Of a stretch of 64,000 bases of DNA, positions 47,491-58,096 are shown one piece after another. Source of the stretch: Lepiota brunneoincarnata (lineage: Eukaryota > Basidiomycota > Agaricomycetes > Agaricales > Agaricaceae). The translations under genes were made by a program, and so were the position numbers. The notes under the pieces are model-generated. The model ran no database searches, was not told the DNA's origin, and saw nothing but the letters and a program-made list of their open reading frames with translations. The stretch covers positions 31,288 to 95,287 of the forward strand of contig JAEBUN010000073.1 in assembly GCA_023014365.1 (NCBI GenBank), written 5' to 3'. Position 1 is the first letter of the stretch; every line of letters begins with the position of its first letter.

Positions 47491-48346
47491 TACAGCGAGA
47501 GCGGAAGGTCTGCCTGCGACCAGGCATGCCTCCTCCGCCATCTCCTCAAGCCCAAGGCTTCTCCATGCTCCCCATCCTGCAAGACCGGCCCTCGTTGCTT
47601 TTCGTATGGGGCGGCAAATTTCGCCAGTGCGCGGGAACCCTTGCAGGGTCGTTACGTCGCTATTAAAAGCCCTTGCCGCATCATCGGGTTGAACTTGAAC
47701 GCCAACCACCTTCGCCTTCGCCTTCGCCTTCACTCTCACTCTCGCCCTCGCCCTCGCCCTCGCCCTCGCCCTCGCCCTCAACCCCCTCCGTCGCTTCGGC
47801 TCTCTCTCTCCTTGGCCATTGGCCCTCCCTCTGCTCGGCCTGCGTGGCAGCGCTGGAGCTTGGATCCTCCCATGTGCGCAGTGGGAAGATCCAAGCTCCA
47901 GCGTAGGGTATGTTTCTGTCTGATCCTTGCTTGCTCTCACATCTGCTCTTTTCTAGGCAGGTAGAATCCATATGCGTTTGGGACATGTTTGGATGATTTT
48001 CTTTTGGAACTTTTGACAATCCCTGAGAGCTGTACCAGCACATCTCACTCCGGAGTCTGAGAATTTTAAACCCCCATTTCTGATACAATTTTTGTTTGTT
48101 TATTGATTTTGTCTACTTGAATTTGTATTTGGGCTATGTAAAAAGGACTTGGCCTTTGTTGTGAATGTGAATTGAATAGGGTGTCAGACTTTCAACCTGG
48201 TGAACTCTTTAGGGCTGGTCAAGTAAAGCCAAAGACCTGCCTTATGGGCAAGTCTGCCAAGGCAATAAATAGTTTTACCTAGTCCAACCTTAAGTAAATA
48301 AGTCCTGCCTGGCTGCTAGCAGCCCAGCCACCAAGCAACTGAAAAA

Positions 48347-49940
48347 ATGCCCAAGGAAAAGTCCTCCAGGCAAGAAAAAGTTCAAAAGATGGACAAGGTA
48401 GGTTTGCATGTACAGCTCACTTTGTGCTTGGGGACTTTGGCTGAACCAGCATACCCAGCCAGCTGAAAGGGGCCAGAAAATTCCACCCCCTCCACCCAGG
48501 TTGTATATGATGAAAGAAGCCTTGTGTGGCAGCAGGAACAGAAGTAGGAGCCTGGCTGTCCGACTTCAAATGACCCTGGAGCAGGCAGAGCGTAGGGTTG
48601 GGGATTTCTTACTTTATGCAGACATGTACAGAATGCCTTTTACCCACGAAGACCTGAAGGCCCAAAACAGTCGCTTGGATGAAAGAAAGGCCAAGCTGGA
48701 GGCATTTTGCAACAAGGAACTGGGACCTGGGCAGCCTAGCCAGCCATTCTCTGCTCAATACTTCGACAGGGACGGCAAACCACTGTTCTTTTACTTTGGA
48801 GTGAGAAAGAGAAGTGACTGGGTGGGTTGGCTGGCATAACTGATCCTGTAAACTCATTTGCTTACTGGAGCATCAGGAGCTCAAGCGGCCGGTTGACCTG
48901 GGTGGAGACCTTTCAGTTCAATACCAAGGTAGGACGGTGCTAGACATGCACCGCAGTGACCTGGTTGAGGATGGGATAGGAGTAAGTGGCCCCTTTCGTG
49001 CTATATTGATTATTAAGCTTTGGCAGGACCGGTTAGCCAAGGCCTACCAGCATGCTACGCAGGCGCTGTGCGCTGTGGTGAAGCCAAAGGCATGCACCAG
49101 TGCAGACAAGAGGCACAAATCTGGGGACTTGGATGGAGGGGTGCTGAGATACAGGGTCCAAGGGTCAGGGGAACTACGCGAGGAGAGCACCGGAGTATTC
49201 CACCTTGTTCAAGGGTGGATACAGCAGGGCCAAAGAGAGCGGGTGAGTGCTGCCGCTCCGTCGAACAACATATAATACACACAATCCTGAACGTATCTTA
49301 GGGCCTGTACCTCTCAGAACCCATGTCAAGGAGTGGAACGGCAGCAGGAGCGGCAGCTGGGTACTACTCTGAGACGAGCCCGGTGGCCAAGATTTTGGCC
49401 ATTATGTTCAAGGCGATGTTCCCGGGCATGTACGCCAAGTACGAGAAAGCTTTCGAGGTGGGAGCTTGGTTCCAGGATGGAAGAGACCCGGGACCTTGGC
49501 TTGGAAGAGCCATCGTATACAAGCTCCAAGGTGATCTACATGTGGATGACAAGGATTTTGGGCCAGCGGCATGTTTTCCATGCGGTGATTTCATAGGGGG
49601 GGAGATGTGCCTTCCCCAATTTGGAGCCAAATTCTCGTCTGTACCCCTCCTTCCTTACTCTCGCCATCCTCTCTCTAATGCCTTGATCTTCATCAGATAT
49701 TTCCCAGGACATCTCTGTCTCTTTGAGTCAGCAGACATATGGCACAAAGTCTGTCTCTACCAACCGCTCCCCCACAACCCATCAAAACCCTCCCTGACCC
49801 CAGGAAGAATTTCCACTGTCTTTTTCTTCCCTGAAGCCAGCTATGAGATTCTCAAGGACAAAGAGAAGGAGTGGGGGTTAAGGACAAACTATGGAAGGGG
49901 GGGAAGCCTAGAGGACAAGCTGATCTGCAAGGGGATGTGA
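48347..49940 (+). CDS. TET/JBP-family 2-oxoglutarate-Fe(II) dioxygenase, one frameshift
   Basis: TET/JBP enzymes oxidise methyl groups on DNA bases; fungal members are expanded in Agaricomycetes. Exons read 48347-48397, 48500-48821, 48877-48981, 49027-49242, 49302-49636 and 49697-49940, with GT-AG introns. The N-terminal half carries a helical segment (MTLEQAERRVGDFLLYADMY, ERKAKLEAF) and YFDRDGKPLFFYFG. The C-terminal catalytic core shows GDLHVDDKDFGPAACFPCGD with the His-x-Asp pair, then GGEMCLPQFG, then YFPGHLCLFESADIWHKV with the second His, then GRISTVFFFPE with an Arg suited to 2-oxoglutarate. In exon 2 the frame fails: TAG at 48545-48547 follows VWQQEQK, and MTLEQAE lies in another frame about 25 nt on, so one small indel separates them. 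All other exons are open. It is a recently damaged gene or an assembly slip. The neighbour downstream is a JmjC-type gene on the same strand. Confidence 0.78.
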
Positions 49941-50705
49941 GGGATGAAGCCTAGCCTGCATGCAGAACATTTGTACTTAGATTCTGAAGAGAGAGGCATT
50001 GAAGGAAACCATGTGAATAATTGTCCAGACATAATATGCGGTCGAAACGATAACGGCTCCGTTGGCCTGGGCGCTCCGAGTTTCTTGATCCGGGGTTTGA
50101 ATCGGGTGGGGCAGTCGTTACATGTGCAGCCTCTTAGGGACTTGTTCTCTTGAGAGAACTAAGCTACAACGGTGTGGAGAGCGCTCCCAGGTGCTATGGT
50201 CCAAGATTCGTCCCTTAGTCTTCGTTTTTTCTCAGTTTCTCAGATGCACTCGTTCGTTGGCACAGCCACAACCATCGCGTGACCAAGGTTCGTTTCCTAT
50301 ATACGGTAACCGTGACTTTCTTTCGCGCTGTCCCAAGCCCGCCAACCCTACCCATACCTGGAAACGCTTGGCACTGATCTTGAACCCATCGCGCCCACAA
50401 GCTTGCAAAATGCAATTTATCGAATGCGCCCCCAATGGAGACGGTCAGGTCAAGCCCGTAGCTCCGTAAGTCGTTTCCGATCAGATTCTCCAATATTAAT
50501 TATAGATCTGCCTGTTAGTATCACCAATCCGGACGCGCCGGAGGAGCAGAGGAAGAGGAAGAAAGCGGAACGAATGAGGGCCAAAAGGTTGGTGCCGGAG
50601 AAGCCACAGACCGCGATTCTGACCATTTCCCGTTAGGGCCAGGGACAGGGAGGAAAGGGCTCAAAAAGCGTGAGATTTGCTTTTCATACGCGTCTATGTC
50701 CACTC
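49941..50705 (+). other. spacer with SINE-like repeat and possible JmjC-B 5' exons
   Basis: A partial copy of the SINE-like repeat lies at 50045-50135 (GGGCGCTCCGAG, TTGATCCGGGG, GGGGCAGTCGTTACATGTGC). From about 50210 the sequence parallels 33480-34012. NPDAPEEQRKRKKAERMRAK (about 50525-50585) and ARDREERAQKA can splice in frame to the exon at 50706 through an acceptor at about 50710-50712. Confidence 0.45.
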
Positions 50706-52845
50706 ATGGATAGCAGCCGGGCGGAGGGGTCGGGGTCAAGCCCGGCCAAGAAAAAAAGAAAGGCGGAGTGAGTGCTTGCCTGTACCTTCGCCGCTGATCT
50801 CAACTCCCTTCCACTTAGGGCTGCACAATACGACACGGCGGGGGCAAGCCATGCGCCGGGTGATATTGTAATGCGTTCACCGACGCCTGAGGCGGTCAAC
50901 GGGGGCGAAATGTGTCCGCCAGCCCTCGGTGACCTGGCGGCCGGACTGATTACAATGCGTTCACCGACGCCTGAGGCTGTCAACGGCGACGGCGAAATGG
51001 GTCCGCCAACCCTCGCTGATCCGGCGGCGGCCGGAGTTATTGCAATGCGTCCACCCACGCCTGAGGCCGTGAATGGCAGCGAGGTGCGTCCGCCAGCCCT
51101 CACCGACCCGGCGGCCGGAGCTGTTGGTCAAGAAGAAGAAGGGCCCTCGCAGGAACCCTCACGCGCGGCAGTCAAGCGCGATTGGGTGACAGGAGTGCGA
51201 GGGGAGGAAATTTCCCAAGATGCGCCGACAGTTGAGTGGGCAAATGGAACGAAGACGGTGCTGCCGTTCGTTCCAAGCAACGATGGGGAGGACAGAAATG
51301 TACTGTATAAGGTGGGTAATTTTGCTATATAGAAAGCATCTACATAGGCTGAGATTTGAACTATAGGATGAAAAAGCGGTGAGACTGTTGGCGGAACGGG
51401 CAGTGGACTGGGAAGGGTCCGAGTTCGTGAGATGTCTCCGAGGAAGTCAGGATGGGAACGCGGGGGACCTTGTGGAGGAGTGCCGGGACCTCCTGGCTAG
51501 GGGGTTTGTGGTAGTAGTGAAGGACTTTGAACGGAGGAGGCCTGAACCACTCACACTGGAGTTCCTGGAGAAGAGAAAGCTGGAGGTGAATCACCTTCCA
51601 AGGGACTTTCATGGTGAGAAGTATGGTTCTAGCAAGGGGATGGAATGGGCTAATGTCTGGCTCAGATGCGATGTTGAGGGCAGTTGAACCTAGCCAGCCG
51701 TACCACTCGGGGACGCTGAGTGAGTTCTTGGGAAATGTGAGGAATCAGAGCGCGGTCCAGTGCATCCTGGATCTGCCTTCCCCCGACCTAAACCGTCCGG
51801 CAATAGCAGAGTGAGTGTATAGGATGGTGTGGATAGGCAGCTGGGCTTAAACTGGTTACCAGAGGTCTGGATGATGCGACGCCGGCGCTCCTGTTCTCCT
51901 GCACAGATGTGTTGCATGCTCCGCCGGGGAAATGCCAGGCGCACGCGCTGAAGAGCAGGAAATGGGAGCTCATCCACCATGGTGGGTTTCACACGTATGC
52001 GCACAAGGATGCGGATGGGCATGGGACGTTCGTGCGGGTGCTGTCAGGGGTGAAAATGTGGGTGGTGATTCGGCCAGAAAATGTTGTGGGGGCGAAAGGC
52101 AAGGGGGAGCTGAATAGGGCGAACGAGGTGATGGTGAAAGTTGGGATTGATGAGAGGAACGGGGAGGAAGTTGCAGGATGGCTGGACACGGCGACTGAGG
52201 CGTCGTTGATTCAGGCTGAACCGGGAGATCTGGTGCAAGTACCCCCTGTTTTTTACTTAGAGAAAGGATGCTAAAAGCAGGCCAACAGAATCATGCCACC
52301 TGGAACGTGGCATGAAGTGTACACGCCTTGCCAAAGTTTTGCTACGGGCGGGCACTTCATCTCGTACGACACGATGCATCTGATGGAGGCTTCCCGGCGG
52401 TTTGACCACACGAAGGGCAAGGCGTCTACGAATGCACACCATCCGGAGCTGTTTACCACGCTGTGCTATATGACGGTGGCGATGCTGCGGAGAGATGGCA
52501 GAAGTGAGTTCTGGTGTTCTTGCATCTGGATTGGTGGAAGTAACCTGTGCTGTAGGGTTTTTGAAGAAGCCGGTTGTTTCGCTATGCAAGATGGTAATAC
52601 ACCCGAACGCTTACACGCAGCAGGGTGTGGGGAATGAGAGGTGGAAAGAGGACTCTGAGAAGGAGGCCAAGCGGCTTGCGACCAAGGTGGCGAAAGCGAT
52701 CCTTAAACTGGATGCTGCCTACTCTCGGGATGATTTCCTATTCCATGGGAAGGATTGGATGGATCCGTTGGATGAGATAGATCTGAGGCCGGTGTTCGGT
52801 CAGTTTGAGGGTGGAGCGGGGAGCATTAGAAGGGGCGGGTGGTAA
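50706..52845 (+). CDS. JmjC/cupin-type 2-oxoglutarate-Fe(II) oxygenase-like protein, paralogue B
   Basis: An intact seven-exon model of 607 codons: 50706-50767, 50819-51311, 51367-51613, 51666-51810, 51863-52234, 52289-52503 and 52556-52845. Intron positions match paralogue A exactly. The N-terminus has PAKKKRK, then three tandem units of about 28 residues containing MRSPTPEAVNG or close variants, where paralogue A has one. The catalytic core carries HTYAHKDADGHGTF (iron His and Asp), GVKMWVVIRP, PGDLVIMPPGTWHEVYTP (last iron His) and a GGHFISYDT step. The intron after GDLV (52235-52288) starts GCAAGT instead of GT, a GC-AG intron; paralogue A uses GTAAGT there. Its substrate is unknown. It lies 0.8 kb after a TET/JBP gene; a joint role in chromatin or element silencing is inference. 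Confidence 0.8.
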
Positions 52846-54655
52846 TTTATGTTTATTTATAGAAATAGAAAGGGTTGGGGGGCTGGTGTTCTGGACGTGG
52901 TGAAAGTGTGCTAGTTAATGTGGATGAGAGGCTGGTGTGGGGAAGGAAGGAGGGCTGAGGCTCTCCTACAGGTGGATGGGGTCGGGGCAGAAAGGGCCGA
53001 GGGAAAGAGAATGGAAAGATGATCGGTGAAATGTGTGAGTGGAGAACTGGTCTCTGGGATGTAGGGAACATGAAAGAGGAGAATCTCTTGAGTACGTTAT
53101 TTAGTCTACGGAGAAGGAAATAAAAAAAAAGACTGTGGGTTGGATGGGGCAGTGGTTGGACATGCAGGGGCATGGGTACCTCTACAGGACCATCCCGTCT
53201 TCCAGTAGGGGAGACGAGTGTGGAGAGGGAACGACGGCTGCTCAGGTAGCACCCGTCATCCCGTCTTGCACTAGGCCAGACGAGACCGGGGAGACAACGG
53301 CGATGGGCACACGCTCGCGGCTGGTTCACGACGCAAAACACGCCAAACGCGACCAGTATGGTGTGAGGGAGGAAACTCGCCTACGTGCAGAATCCGTCCC
53401 TGCATCATATTTTCATTTAGGTATTTAAGTAGCACATTTGTACTTAGATACCTCAGCTCCCAACGACGAGGATGTCTCCGCTGCCATAAGACCTCCGATA
53501 GGCTACAGCGTAACCAGCCTGAAGGTTCTTTCCCTCAGTTTCACTCTCTCTCTCTCTCTTTCTAAAGTCTCACTCAACTGGAGTTGTACTTGTACCCAGT
53601 TTCACGAGGTCGAGAAGACGAGCCCGTGGTTGTTTCGTCAACCACACCTCGCCCTTACGATTGTCTTGGAGGATGATTCTCTTTCCTACAATGGACAGGT
53701 GATGCAAGCGACAGATCGCATCGGCGAATCTCCTAACCGGTTTAGAGAAAGAGGTAGTGAAGGTCTTTTTCTAAGTACTCAAGCCCGTGTCCCTCTCATT
53801 TTCGTTTTCTCGTTCTCATTCTCGTTCTCTCGCTCACTCTCTCCACTCCCCCCCTCGGGGTGAAAAGCTTTGGGGCCGACGGAGCGCCTACCAAGCGGAC
53901 TTTCCTCAGGGTGGGGACAGGGGACCAAGAAGGGGCATGGACAAGATGATGCAAGGGACGGATGGCATAGGGGAATCTCTGTGGGAAGAATCACTATGTA
54001 TGCGAGGGACGCAGCGGTGGTCGGTTAGGAAATGATCAGGGTGTCCGGGGTGTGCTCTTGTTGTTATGGGTTGGGTTGGATGGGGTTCGAAGGGTGTGGT
54101 GCTGGTAGGCAAGGCGGGTCTAGGGCAAAGTGGTCGACTGTGGGACAAACGGTAGTTAGGACGGAAAGAGTAATCTAGAGGGCCCCGTGGCGTTTGGCGA
54201 TGCCGTGGCCCCTGTGGGCCGTACAGACGGGGCGCGCTGGGCGGACGCTCCGCCTGCAGTGGGGTTTAGAGACCCCGTTTGACTGGGCTTGTGAGGGAGG
54301 AAAGGGGCTCGCGAGTGGAACTTCAGGCGGGCTCCCTCCCCACCATTGTGCTATCGATGGCGACGTGCGTGGACTGGTGGCACAATGCCCCTCTGATGTC
54401 GAAACGCGATCGTTCAGCTCGACGATTGTTTATTGATTTCTTTATTTCATAAACCCTCTTACCATGGACACTGTATGTACACGAATGAACAAATTTATTA
54501 TACTACCAGGTTACGAGGTGTAGTTTCATTCTAGCGTCAATAGGAGTACATAGTTTTCTCGCTCTCGTGGATCGTAGGTGAGTAGTATATTGCGTCGTGT
54601 CTCCGTTAAATACTGATAGTCTTCGTTACTGGATGCTGGGGATCCTATCTTATAT
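52846..54655. other. repeat-rich spacer, no supported gene
   Basis: A reverse-oriented hairpin-repeat remnant lies at about 52920-53060 (its reverse complement has GCCCCGACCCCATCCACCTG and TAGGAGAGCC). A segment at 53140-53320 resembles the SINE-like family and 30745-30850. A hairpin repeat lies at 53525-53710. GC-rich sequence with short frames follows to 54430, then A/T-richer DNA before the LTR candidate. Confidence 0.4.
53525..53710 (+). repeat. hairpin repeat family, copy 4
   Basis: A CT microsatellite leader and AGACGAGCCC are followed by the hairpin GTGGTTG-TTTCGT-CAACCAC, a perfect 7-bp stem that differs from copy 1 by paired changes on both arms. The TTTCG run that follows in other copies is missing. 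Confidence 0.55.
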
Positions 54656-54985
54656 TGTTATGATCCGTGCTCCTTCTGTATCCGAGGATAACTGGAGACG
54701 GCCTTCAATCACTCTACAAGGTGTCCGAGACGGTTGGCCTTATAGAGCTTAGTGGATCGCGCTCAACGAGATAACGAGGGAAGACGCCAAGTTAAGGCAG
54801 AGAGGTAAACGACCGCTGTTAACAAGATTAAAGCTTAGGGCTTTAATCTCTACTTGTACAGGCCTTATATACCTATGAGGTGCTATATACTCGTTATAGG
54901 TTACTTGGCTGTTCTACTGGTCGTCCGCAGTCCTGACCATGATGCACATCCTGGCTGATGGCATCCTAGTGTTATTTATATTACA
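54656..54985 (-). repeat. candidate 3' LTR of the Ty3/Gypsy element
   Basis: Read on the - strand, the segment starts TGTAATATAA, has GGTATATAAGGCC about 110 nt in (TATA-like), and ends GGATCATAACA, so it has TG...CA ends. It begins at the stop codon of the element's last frame. No second LTR is available for comparison because the 5' half of the element is missing, and no clear polypurine tract precedes it. Confidence 0.4.
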
Positions 54986-56610
54986 ATGAGTCAGTACTCT
55001 CGCTACTGCTGTGCGATGTTCCATCGCTTTCCTCTGACTCATAATCTCCTTCTCCCGATTGTATCTCCATGGAGTCCTCTCCGTTCTCGCTCTCCATTCT
55101 CTCAGTGCTTCCATCCGTATCGGAGGTTGGATCGGTTGGTCCGTGGTTATCTTCTTCGTCCTCGGGGTATTCCAATATATCCTCCAAGGTTATCTCCATT
55201 CCTGCTTCTCTTGCCAGGTCCTGCATGGCGGTGTAGTATTCCCCTTCCTCGTCCTCGTATTCTTGTGCCCGTAGTTGGTCTGTAGTCTCCTGTACCCATC
55301 TTGTAAAGTCGAACAGTAATTCTTGTTCCTCCCGGTCTGGACTGTTCATAACATTATCCCCTTCGTAAGGTCTGATGTCCTCATCAGACATATCCTCAGT
55401 ATAGTCCGACAGGCTCTCCTGTAATGTTTGATTCGGCGATGGGGTCCCAGTCGAAGTATGGGTCGGGTTCTGGGGAGTCGCTTCGGTAACTTGGTGGTCT
55501 GGGGATGGCGGGTCTTGGGTGAGGTCGATGACGATGGGTTCTCTGGAGTGAATGGTGGCGGGTGTGCCGAAGGATCGATTCAGGAAGTCGGTGGCTTCCA
55601 CTAGCAGATGTGGTGGTGGCGTTGGTGGTCGGAATGACGACGGGGGCATTTTGAATTCGGGTGCGGGGGGGTCTGGCTGAAGCGGGGCGCTGCTCGGTGC
55701 TTGCAACAATGTGTCGAATATTGTTGTTTGTGGTTTCGCGTGTGAGGGATCGAGCTCTGCTTGGTATTCCTCGTGGGCGGCGATACAGGCCAGGTACCAT
55801 ACTTGCGGGTTGATGCTGGTAAGGGTTTCTCTCGCAGTGCTTCTCGTAATGGCCTGGGGCAATCTTTCGACAATATCGACATTGGTAGCGCGGGCATCCT
55901 GCTTTGATATGGCCGAATCGACGGCAGCAATTGCAGCGAGTTCGGGTGGTGGATAAGTGAGTGGTGGTAGTCCCGACGGGGGCGTCATTAGAAGCAGATA
56001 TAGCTTGTACAACACTTGATGGTTGGTTACTCGTATCCACCATGGGAGGGTTGGAAGGTTGGGTGGTGGTCCCGATAGGTAGGATAGGGCGGTCCTGACT
56101 TCCGCTTCCATTGCTCGGGCTTGGGATCGGACTCTCGAACGGGAATTCGGTGAGAGCGGTTGATAGCATGGCAGAAATGGTGTTGCGGTCCTGTTCCTCT
56201 GTTGCGCTAGAAAGAATAGTGGCGCATAGTTCTTCGAATTCTGTTGTTCGGTCGTGGACGAGGCGCTTGTGATACAGAAGAGCAGTAAATGTCTTCCAGC
56301 AGGTGTCGACCAGGGGTACCATCGCTGGACTGCGTTTAAGACGGGTTCCGGTAATATGAAAGGGAACTTCGTGTAGAAGGATGGATCGTATCTCGGGTTG
56401 GTTGGAGGGAAGGAAGGTATGCCGGATGATATAAGGACTGTTGGTCCTGTCTGGTTGGTCGTCAGCGGTATCGGTGGCAGGGTTAGGTTGGCTATTTCCT
56501 TCGACGCGGTTCGCCAGGGATATGATTCTTTCCCGGATGAGAAGGCGTCCATCGTTGTCTGGCTCTGGGAGGTCTGGAGTGGTTGCTCGAGTGTTGGGTG
56601 GTTGGGTCAT
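54981..56610 (-). CDS. Ty3/Gypsy element downstream ORF with zinc knuckle-like cluster (two overlapping frames)
   Basis: Two long - strand frames overlap. From 56610 the first has a structured N-terminal half (LLIRERIISLANRVEG, MVPLVDTCWKTFTALLYHKR) and a Cys/His cluster at about residues 228-260 (CNCCRRFGHIKAGC, then CRYCRKIAPGHYEKHC), which resembles retroviral-type zinc knuckles. It loses protein character after that. The second frame becomes convincing from about 55840 on (YLACIAAHEEYQAEL), then is acidic (SLSDYTEDMSDEDIRPY) to its stop at 54981. The product is probably one protein made by a splice or frameshift near 55850, but I could not place the join. It starts inside the integrase frame (118-nt overlap). 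Such a 3' ORF is not standard in Ty3/Gypsy elements; a gag-like or nucleic-acid-binding role is inference. Confidence 0.55.
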
Positions 56611-58096
56611 TGGTGGGGTTGTCTAGTTTGTGGGCCCTTTTATATTCTTCAATGACTTCCTTGGCGTTCTCCAGGTTTGCTTCTGGTTCCCAGGAATCCT
56701 CGGTGGGAAGGTATCCTTTCCATCTGACTAGGAATTGATACTTGTTCCGGAATTTTCTGTGGCGCAGTATTGACTCGACCTCGTATTCTTCTTCTCCATT
56801 TACAAGGTCGGGTGGTGGGGCTGTGTTGTATTCCCCATGTGTGTCGTTCTCTTCTGCAGGCATTAGGAGGCTCGCATGAAACTTGTTGTGGATCTTCCAT
56901 TTGATGGGTAATTTTAGTTCATAGGTTACAGGTCCGAGTTTTCTTGTTATGGTGAAGGGACCTTCTCGGCGTTGGGCCAGTTTCTTTGAGGCGTACTGAA
57001 TTGGGAGGTTGCGGTTGTCGAGCCAAACCTTCTGTCCAACTTTTAGATTGATATCTGGCCGGTTATATCTTGCAGCCATTTTTAGTCTGGCTTGTTCATG
57101 CGCAGCTTGGGCTTCTTGGCGTATCTTGGCGAGGTATTTAAACTTCTCTCCTATTGCTGGAATGTTCGTTGGCTCCTCGGAGGTCGGAAATCCTTTGGGG
57201 CTTGATCCATAGAGGAGTTCAAATGGGGTATGTTGGTGTTCGGCATGTGTTTTCGAGTTGTGGACGTATTCCAGGAGTGGGAGTGCCTTTACCCATTTGT
57301 TCGGGTTCGATGAGCAATAGATGCCAAGGTAGAGTTCTATTTCTTGATTGAATCGCTCTGTTTGTCCGTCTGTCTGGGGGTGGTAGGCGGTAGAGAGTGC
57401 TTGTTCGATTCCGAGTTGTTTGTAGAATTCTTTCATGGATTTGGCAGCGAATCTGGGGTCGCGATCACTGAGAACTTTCTCGGGAAGGCCAAATCTAGAG
57501 AATAGCCGTTTGATAAGAATTTCGGCGATCTTGTCCGCGTTGGCTGTTTTCGCAGTAGGTTCTAGAATTATCCCCTTCGTAAGCTGGTCGACCACGACCA
57601 GTATAGAATCATGGGGTCCGTCCGGGGGTAGGTCTGTGATAAGATCCATCGAGATGTTCGAGAATGGACGGGTAGAACGGGGTCCAGGGATAGGTTGAAG
57701 CGGTGGTTTTAGGGGGTGGCGATTGATCTTGTATTGTTGGCAAGCGCCACATCCTTTGACGTAGTTTTTGACAAATGATCGCATCCCGGGCCAGTAGGCG
57801 TATTCCTGGAGTTTTCTAGTTGTTTCTGCGATTCCAGGGTGTCCTGCGGTGGGTGAGTCGTGTACTCTTTGCAGTAGGCGGCGTCTGAGGTGTAGATCTT
57901 GTGGTATAAATAGCTTTCCTTGAACGCGTGGGTGTCCTGAGTCATCTTCTTGGGCGATGTCGGTCTGTTTCTTTTTCTTCCACAGCTCTTTTATTTCCTT
58001 TTTAGTGTTTTCGTCGATAATATGGATATGTTGTGGCTGTTCCGGGGTGAAGAATTTGTCAGGGAGTGCAACGACCTGTTTATTGTCTCTTGTCTT
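56492..58096 (-). CDS. Ty3/Gypsy chromovirus integrase with chromodomain, 5' truncated
   Basis: The frame reads leftward from about 58096 and encodes the end of a retrotransposon polyprotein. It starts with DNKQVVALPDKFFTPEQPQH. The integrase zinc domain follows: HDSPTAGHPG (His-His), then GCGACQQYK (Cys-Cys). The catalytic core has the first Asp in SMDLITDLP, the second in LSDRDPRF and the Glu in QTDGQTERFNQEIE. Then come a GPY/F-like part (RREGPFTITRKLGPVTYELK) and a chromodomain (YEVESILRHRKFRNKYQFLV, WKGYLPTEDSWEPE), which in this clade binds modified histones and guides integration. Gag, protease, reverse transcriptase and RNase H are missing because the element is cut at 58097, where telomere-like repeats begin. 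The open frame continues to 58294, but that part only translates the repeats and the Penelope-like 3' region. Confidence 0.9.
   Translation of the reverse strand, partial: KTRDNKQVVALPDKFFTPEQPQHIHIIDENTKKEIKELWKKKKQTDIAQEDDSGHPRVQGKLFIPQDLHLRRRLLQRVHDSPTAGHPGIAETTRKLQEYAYWPGMRSFVKNYVKGCGACQQYKINRHPLKPPLQPIPGPRSTRPFSNISMDLITDLPPDGPHDSILVVVDQLTKGIILEPTAKTANADKIAEILIKRLFSRFGLPEKVLSDRDPRFAAKSMKEFYKQLGIEQALSTAYHPQTDGQTERFNQEIELYLGIYCSSNPNKWVKALPLLEYVHNSKTHAEHQHTPFELLYGSSPKGFPTSEEPTNIPAIGEKFKYLAKIRQEAQAAHEQARLKMAARYNRPDINLKVGQKVWLDNRNLPIQYASKKLAQRREGPFTITRKLGPVTYELKLPIKWKIHNKFHASLLMPAEENDTHGEYNTAPPPDLVNGEEEYEVESILRHRKFRNKYQFLVRWKGYLPTEDSWEPEANLENAKEVIEEYKRAHKLDNPTNDPTTQHSSNHSRPPRARQRWTPSHPGKNHIPGEPRRRK

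Larger units (their letters stand above)
46989..48346. promoter_or_regulatory. upstream region of the TET/JBP gene, with repeats
   Basis: It contains the SINE-like repeat (47095-47225), a 53-bp tandem repeat (47368-47490), a C-rich hexamer run of CTCGCC/CTTCGC type (about 47705-47785) and the proximal promoter and leader shared with 27290-28040. The leader has CAATAAATAGTTTT at about 48265-48280 and an adenine-rich start context. Confidence 0.55.
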
